The notes beneath the pieces are model-generated. The model saw only the letters and a list, made by a program, of their open reading frames with translations, ran no database searches and had not been told where the DNA came from. Made by a program: the position numbers and the translations under genes. Of a DNA stretch of 64,000 nucleotides, positions 59,786 to 64,000 are shown piece by piece; within the stretch, counting starts at the first letter, position 1, and each line of letters begins with the position of its first letter. Source of the DNA: Bacteroidota bacterium (GTDB lineage Bacteria; Bacteroidota; Bacteroidia; Chitinophagales; Chitinophagaceae); contig CANGQJ010000012.1 of assembly GCA_947456625.1 (NCBI GenBank), positions 18,270 through 82,269 on the forward strand, written 5' to 3'.

Positions 59786-60259
59786 TCAGTTTAAAGTATT
59801 TAATACATTTTGAATTTCTGCGAAATTTGGTAAATCACCAGGAGTTGCACAAACTTCCTCGTATTTCACTACACCCTCTTTGTCAATTACAAACGCAGAA
59901 CGCTTGCTTACCCCTTGCATTTCAAATGCTGGAAATACTTCATATAAAACATCAAAAGCTTTAGAAGCACTTTTATTAAAATCACTTAATAAAGGAAAGT
60001 TTAATTTTTGCTCTTCTTTAAATTTACCTAATGTAAAAATAGAGTCTACCGAAATCCCCAATACTTGTGCATTTGCATTATTGTAAATACCAATATTATC
60101 TCTGATACTACAAAGTTCTGTTGTACATACACCAGTAAATGCTAAAGGGAAAAATAGTACTACTACATTTTGACCTTTAAAGTCTGCTAAAGAAACTGCT
60201 TTTTTGTCTGTATCAAACAAAGTAAAAGCTGGGGCTGATTGGCCAATTAAATTACTCAT
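59786..60259 (-). CDS. Peroxiredoxin (AhpC/TSA family)
   Basis: A 157-residue thiol peroxidase. The peroxidatic Cys is in FTGVCTTELCS, with a second Cys five residues on, and the catalytic Thr and Arg context (FFPLAFTG) is in place. Length and spacing resemble AhpE/BCP-like single-domain enzymes. It reduces peroxides using thiols. A TACTTTTG element lies 32 nt upstream. It is alone in its transcription unit. Confidence 0.93.
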   Translation of the reverse strand: MSNLIGQSAPAFTLFDTDKKAVSLADFKGQNVVVLFFPLAFTGVCTTELCSIRDNIGIYNNANAQVLGISVDSIFTLGKFKEEQKLNFPLLSDFNKSASKAFDVLYEVFPAFEMQGVSKRSAFVIDKEGVVKYEEVCATPGDLPNFAEIQNVLNTLN

Positions 60260-60291
60260 ATTGGGTTGTTTATTAATTTATTAAAGTTTGT

Positions 60292-60299
60292 CAAAAGTA
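60292..60299 (-). promoter_or_regulatory. -7 element TACTTTTG of the peroxiredoxin gene
   Basis: Minus-strand exact TAnnTTTG match, 32 nt before the ATG. Confidence 0.5.
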
Positions 60300-60325
60300 A
60301 AATTGTTTACGCAACAGTCCCCATT

Positions 60326-60673
60326 TTAATGTGGCTTTAAGACATTTTTTTCTCTTTTCGAAAGCTCGTTTACCGAGTCCATTAACTCCTTAAAATGGGC
60401 TGGATTTGCCTCCATATTTGTCATTTGTTTATAAAACTGTGCTCGATCAATTTTATTAAGCTCAAATATTTGATTGTAAAACAAAACATTTTTTTTATTG
60501 GTGCGCCAGGTAGTATCCAAAGCAATTGTTCTACCATAATATTCATCTGCTTTCATTAATTGCCATACTACTACTTTCATCTTATTAATGTCTATTTCTT
60601 TAGGATCCTTAACAGGACTGACACAACTAGTGATGAATACGCTAAAAGTAATTATGTATAATAAATTCCTCAT
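60326..60673 (-). CDS. DUF4296-like lipoprotein
   Basis: A 115-residue protein with a lipoprotein signal (FITSC, Cys at residue 17). The rest is a helical domain with the charged pattern MKVVVWQLMKADEYYGR and ELNKIDRAQFYKQM, which fits DUF4296, a Bacteroidota family of unknown function. Its ATG overlaps the stop codon of the PorD-like gene by four bases, so the two are coupled. Family assignment is by pattern and moderately sure. Confidence 0.7.
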   Translation of the reverse strand: MRNLLYIITFSVFITSCVSPVKDPKEIDINKMKVVVWQLMKADEYYGRTIALDTTWRTNKKNVLFYNQIFELNKIDRAQFYKQMTNMEANPAHFKELMDSVNELSKREKNVLKPH

Positions 60674-61590
60674 TCTATTTTTTCTTTATACTTATTTAAG
60701 TTTGCTACATCTATCACAGACAATGTGGTAATAAGTTGCTTTTTCATATTTTTATCTGCATTAGTAAATATTCCAATAACCTCGGTATATTTTCCTTGCA
60801 TTAAAATAGGCACAATCATGGTATTGGTGTTTGACTCTTGCAATTCCTGCATGGTCATGAGTGCATTTAAAACAGCACCCCTCCCTGTCTCAAACTTAGT
60901 AGCCATTTGATCCAATCCTTCTCTATAATAACCATAAATAACCTCATGAATTTTATCCATGCTACCTTTGGTAAAATTATCAATAAAAATAAAACGATTT
61001 CTTTGTCCATCATAGGATTTCCATCCATTGATGCCCGATGCTTCGGGGGCATTGTACACCACATTTAATGCTTTAGCAAAATAGGGCGCCCCTGCTTTTA
61101 ATGCAAAGGAATCATAATCCAACCCAAGAATAACATAAATATAATAAGCAAGTGTTGCAGTTAAGTTTGCCTCTAATGGATCGGTGCCTTGAACTTTATT
61201 TTCATTAAACTCTATGGGTTGAGATAATTGATATTTGAAAGTAAAATTTGCATCCTGCATATTTAATATAGGGGTAGTATAATTTGAATTATAAACCGGC
61301 CTATTGGATACAACACTTAATTTAGCTTCATAAACTCCAGGTGATAATACAGACTCTATTGTAATGTAAAAACTACAATCAATTTTTTCCTCCATGCCAA
61401 ATGCATCAGAAGACCATTTTCTTTGATTGATAAAATCTTTTAACTGGATTTGGAGCTGAATAAAAGTTTTTGGATCCACTTGATTATCTACTTTACTACT
61501 TTGAATAGCAACTGTTGCAGCTAATTCCTGTGACATTAAATTGGCAGCAACCAATAATAAAAAAACCAATAATAAATATTTACGAAACAT
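60670..61590 (-). CDS. DUF4835 family protein, PorD-like
   Basis: A 306-residue exported protein with a signal peptide ending at about residue 20. Recognisable parts are FIQLQIQLKDFINQRKW, LGLDYDSFALKAGAPYF and GWKSYDGQRNRFIFIDNF, which match DUF4835. This family includes PorD, a protein linked to type IX secretion in Porphyromonas and Flavobacterium. Whether this organism has a full type IX system cannot be seen here. A terminator upstream separates it from rpoZ, so it has its own promoter. Confidence 0.85.
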   Translation of the reverse strand: MFRKYLLLVFLLLVAANLMSQELAATVAIQSSKVDNQVDPKTFIQLQIQLKDFINQRKWSSDAFGMEEKIDCSFYITIESVLSPGVYEAKLSVVSNRPVYNSNYTTPILNMQDANFTFKYQLSQPIEFNENKVQGTDPLEANLTATLAYYIYVILGLDYDSFALKAGAPYFAKALNVVYNAPEASGINGWKSYDGQRNRFIFIDNFTKGSMDKIHEVIYGYYREGLDQMATKFETGRGAVLNALMTMQELQESNTNTMIVPILMQGKYTEVIGIFTNADKNMKKQLITTLSVIDVANLNKYKEKIE

Positions 61591-61617
61591 GCCATTTAAT
61601 TGTTACCCTAAAATACA

Positions 61618-61654
61618 AAAACGTCCTGACACCATAAAGATTTCAGGACGTTTT
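61618..61654 (-). terminator. Terminator between rpoZ-like gene and PorD-like gene
   Basis: A 12-bp stem AAAACGTCCTGA (61618-61629) with TCAGGACGTTTT (61643-61654); on the minus strand it is followed by TTTTTG and more T's. Confidence 0.8.
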
Positions 61655-61671
61655 AATACGTATGGTTTAGA

Positions 61672-62016
61672 TTAACGGAAAAGATCAGCCTCTTCGTTAT
61701 TTCTGTAATAAATTTTATCGTCAATAAACTCAGCAGTAGCTAAGATTGCAGGATTAGGCATACGCTCGTAAGCCTTAGAGATTTCAATTTGCTCCTTATT
61801 CTCATGAATTTCCTCTAAGCTATCGGTATGGCTAGCAAACTCCTCTAATTTAGAATGTAATTCTTCTCTGATTGAGATATTGATTTGATTTGCTCTTTTA
61901 GCAATAATAGAGATAGACTCATATAGATTACCAGTTTTTGCTTTTAACGCTTTTAAACTTTTTGTTTCTACAACAGCAGGTGTGTTTGCACCCATATGTC
62001 TTCTTAGTTTACTCAT
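61672..62016 (-). CDS. rpoZ: RNA polymerase omega subunit-like protein
   Basis: A 114-residue protein of the Rpb6/omega type found in Bacteroidota. The N-terminal LYESISIIAKRANQIN resembles the conserved omega helix (FELVLVAAxRARQL). The remainder is charged and helical. Its start overlaps the bamD stop by four bases, so the two genes form an operon. In related genomes a similar gene stands between bamD and coaBC; here coaBC is not next. Confidence 0.8.
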   Translation of the reverse strand: MSKLRRHMGANTPAVVETKSLKALKAKTGNLYESISIIAKRANQINISIREELHSKLEEFASHTDSLEEIHENKEQIEISKAYERMPNPAILATAEFIDDKIYYRNNEEADLFR

Positions 62017-62807
62017 TTGTTTATTTTTAAAAAGTTATCAGTTTGTTTTTTAATTTTTTTTGCTTCAGGTAATAATGGACTATCACTAAACCTATCAACA
62101 AAGTCATTGTATTCTTCGTTTACTTTCGCAAAACGCTCTTTTTGTTTTTCAGCATAACTGTTTTCAGCAAATTTGAAATATGCTTTTACAGTTAATAATT
62201 TGTACTTGTCTGCATTTTTAGAATCGGGATAATTATCAGATAATAATCCATAAGAAATAGCAGCAGCACGATACAATGTAAGGTTATCATACAATGTAGC
62301 TGTTTTAAAATCTTTTAATTCTAGTTTTGAACGACATGCATCAATTACTTCTGTTGCCTCTTTCACCTTAGCACTTGTTGGATGCGCATCAATAAAAGCT
62401 TGCATGGTTAAGATTGCTTTATTGGTAGTAGTTTGGTCCAGCTCGGCTTTAGGGGAACGTTTGTAATAAGTATATGCTCTTAAATATTCAACCTCTTCAC
62501 GCTTAGGACTATTTGGAAAATATTCAACAAAAGTTTTAAATAAGTTTTCTGCGTTCTCATAATCATTGTCGTAATAATAAGCATTCGCAAATTTGATATA
62601 CAATTCCTCATATCTAGGTGTTCCTTTTACAAAAGGCATGACGTTCTCAAAGAGCTGTTGTGCATTTCTGTATTTTTTAGTTTCAAAGTATTTTTCTGCC
62701 ATTTTAACTTTGTAGTCAATATCCTTGTTCTTTAAAACTTGTTGAAATTTTGAAGTACAAGATGACAATCCAAATAATACAAAAAGGGCTACTATAATTC
62801 TATTCAT
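62013..62807 (-). CDS. bamD: Outer-membrane protein assembly factor BamD
   Basis: A 264-residue lipoprotein with the lipobox LSSC (Cys at residue 17). TPR-like helical repeats of about 38 residues cover the mature protein, as in AYYYDNDYENAENLF. It works with BamA to insert barrel proteins. The frame extends five codons to a TTG at 62819, but that TTG is part of a -7 element TAATTTTG (62817-62824), so ATG 62807 (MNRIIVALF) is taken. It is followed by rpoZ with a four-base overlap. Confidence 0.92.
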   Translation of the reverse strand: MNRIIVALFVLFGLSSCTSKFQQVLKNKDIDYKVKMAEKYFETKKYRNAQQLFENVMPFVKGTPRYEELYIKFANAYYYDNDYENAENLFKTFVEYFPNSPKREEVEYLRAYTYYKRSPKAELDQTTTNKAILTMQAFIDAHPTSAKVKEATEVIDACRSKLELKDFKTATLYDNLTLYRAAAISYGLLSDNYPDSKNADKYKLLTVKAYFKFAENSYAEKQKERFAKVNEEYNDFVDRFSDSPLLPEAKKIKKQTDNFLKINK

Positions 62808-62816
62808 ACAGGGTGG

Positions 62817-62824
62817 CAAAATTA
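62817..62824 (-). promoter_or_regulatory. -7 element TAATTTTG of bamD
   Basis: Minus-strand exact match, 9 nt before the ATG at 62807; its last three bases are the false TTG start. Confidence 0.6.
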
Positions 62825-62962
62825 ACTAATAATCCCCAATTTAGGCCGAAAAAGATTGTCAATAAAGGCTTGGACGTTAAGAAATCCCTAAATCCTATCT
62901 GAGAACCAGTGTTTTAGCTTAAAACTAGCCTTTAGAAGTAATACGTAGAATGCTTTTAAGGA

Positions 62963-62994
62963 CAAAAAAGCCCCGCGTAAAGCGGGGCTTAAAA
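62963..62994 (-). terminator. Terminator after rpsA
   Basis: Perfect stem AAGCCCCGC (62968-62976) with GCGGGGCTT (62982-62990). On the minus strand a T-run follows, so it ends the rpsA transcript. Confidence 0.92.
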
Positions 62995-63015
62995 TGCATA
63001 AGATCAGGTGTTTGA

Positions 63016-64000
63016 CTACCCTTCTTTATTCTCGTCTAATTTAGCTTTGATTTCTGCTAAAGCGCCTAAATCACCTAAAGTTGATTTCTCTACTTTAGCT
63101 TGAATAGTCTTAACTGCTTTTTTCGTCTTTTCAGTTTCTGCTTTTGCTTCTTTCTTAGCTGCTTCTTTTTCTTCTACAATGTTTTGTTCCCAGATTCTTG
63201 CATGAGAAACAACAATTCTCTTTTCATTACGATCAAACTCGATCACCATAAATTGAGCAGTTTCTTCTGCTTGAACTTGTTTACCATCTTCTTTTGCAAG
63301 GTGACGGTTAGGCGCAAAACCTTCTAAGCCATGAGGCATTTGTACAATAGCACCTTTATCGTCCTTGCGAACAATGGTACCATCATGTACAGATCCAATT
63401 GCAAAAGTTTCCTCTAATTGATTCCAAGGATCTTCTTCTAATTGCTTATGACCTAATTGTAATTTTCTATTTTCTTTGTCAATGTTTAAGATGATGATAT
63501 CGATAGACTCGCCAACTTTCACATACTCAGATGGGTGATTGAAACGCTTTAACCAGCTTAAATCGCTGATGTGAATCATTCCACCAATTCCTGATTCTAA
63601 TTCAACAAATACACCATAAGGAGTGATGTTTTTCACTAAACCTTTGTGCTTGCTGTTTTCAGGGAATTTATTTTCGATTGCATTCCAAGGATCTTGTGTC
63701 ATTTGTTTAATGCTCAAGCTCATCTTACGTGCATCTTTATCTAATGTTACCACTTTCGCTTCATGCTCATCTCCTAATTTGAAGAATTCTTTAGCGTTGA
63801 TTGGTGTGTTCGCCCAAGTGATTTCAGAAACGTGAACTAAACCTTCAACACCTGGTTGAATTTCTAAGAACGCACCGTAATCCTCAATGTTAACTACTTT
63901 ACCTTTTACTACACTACCTTCTGATAAGTCGCCTGGTAATACATCCCAAGGGTGTGGAGTTAATTGTTTTAAACCTAAGCTGATACGTTTTTTGTCATCA
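63016..64000 (-). CDS. rpsA: 30S ribosomal protein S1 (3' part; runs off the window)
   Basis: The C-terminal 328 codons are in the window; the 5' end lies beyond base 64000. At least three S1 RNA-binding motifs are visible: one with VNIEDYGAFLEIQPGVEGLVH, one with NITPYGVFVELESGIGGMIHIS, and a weaker one with GAIVQMPHGLEGFAPN. Repeated linkers of the DPWN type (TQDPWNAIE, EEDPWNQLE) separate them. The C-terminus is a Lys/Glu/Ala-rich tail. S1 feeds mRNA to the 30S subunit, but in Bacteroidota its role differs because Shine-Dalgarno use is low. Confidence 0.95.
   Translation of the reverse strand, partial: DDKKRISLGLKQLTPHPWDVLPGDLSEGSVVKGKVVNIEDYGAFLEIQPGVEGLVHVSEITWANTPINAKEFFKLGDEHEAKVVTLDKDARKMSLSIKQMTQDPWNAIENKFPENSKHKGLVKNITPYGVFVELESGIGGMIHISDLSWLKRFNHPSEYVKVGESIDIIILNIDKENRKLQLGHKQLEEDPWNQLEETFAIGSVHDGTIVRKDDKGAIVQMPHGLEGFAPNRHLAKEDGKQVQAEETAQFMVIEFDRNEKRIVVSHARIWEQNIVEEKEAAKKEAKAETEKTKKAVKTIQAKVEKSTLGDLGALAEIKAKLDENKEG

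Overview
The window is ordinary core chromosome of a low-GC Bacteroidota bacterium, most likely order Chitinophagales (family Chitinophagaceae is my best guess, by inference only). Supporting signs are the frequent -7 promoter element TAnnTTTG in place of an E. coli-type -10, weak or absent Shine-Dalgarno sites, DUF4835/PorD-like and DUF4296-like proteins next to bamD, a CcmD-like protein beside ccsA, SusC-era outer-membrane barrel architecture, and a eukaryote-type citrate synthase. I see no phage, transposase, integrase, CRISPR array, rRNA or plasmid functions. One tRNA (Ala, anticodon GGC) is present. LAYOUT. 0-3 kb: an orphan HsdR-N-like nuclease-fold protein, then ccsA, a 53-aa ccmD-like gene and glutamate dehydrogenase on the minus strand. 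3-10 kb: queA, a 400-bp non-coding stretch with repeated hairpins and a large inverted repeat, lysC, an Ldh-type 2-hydroxyacid dehydrogenase, ssb, mnmA and an RsmB-like methyltransferase. 10-16 kb: the 2-oxoglutarate dehydrogenase genes sucB and sucA, then rpsT and guaA. 16-22 kb: an XRE/S24 (CI/LexA-like) regulator with two tandem operator-like dyads, a surE / membrane protein / lpxB run, and methionine genes (metX, metZ-like, with an osmC-like gene between). 22-29 kb: a carbohydrate locus with an NHS-type MFS permease, a Gfo/Idh/MocA oxidoreductase, a Nudix-derived regulator with a broken catalytic box, and GH3 and GH30 beta-glycosidases. 29-33 kb: pxpB-pxpC-pxpA (5-oxoprolinase) with an NRAMP-related transporter that lacks the usual metal motifs. 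33-39 kb: a large outer-membrane barrel protein whose start lies 8 nt after tRNA-Ala, gltA, an LptF/G permease and tgt. 39-52 kb: glycosyltransferase, rsmG, M1 peptidase, the recG-pepP-pssA-purS-rsmI run, trpS, a deoxynucleoside kinase and a GlcD-like oxidase. 52-60 kb: LOG protein, sodium:solute symporter, O-methyltransferase, LysM glucosaminidase, hpt, dnaJ-grpE, an RlmI-like methyltransferase and a peroxiredoxin. 60-64 kb: the DUF4296/PorD/RpoZ/BamD set and the 3' part of rpsA, cut by the window end. HOW THE GENES WORK TOGETHER. tRNA modification is well represented (queA and tgt for queuosine, mnmA for 2-thiouridine), as is rRNA methylation (rsmB-like, rsmG, rsmI, rlmI-like) and central metabolism (gltA, sucAB, gdhA). 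The most regulation-rich parts are the 22-29 kb sugar locus and the S24 regulator. No plainly new multi-gene defence or biosynthetic system is visible. The best leads are the tandem operator dyads at the S24 gene, the Nudix-like regulator with a 10-bp box shared by two promoters of its locus, a Tgt without any canonical zinc ligand, apparently leaderless promoters, the tRNA-outer-membrane gene junction, and the repeat structures between queA and lysC. Several start codons were moved downstream of the longest reading frame because the apparent TTG start is really the TTG inside a -7 promoter element.
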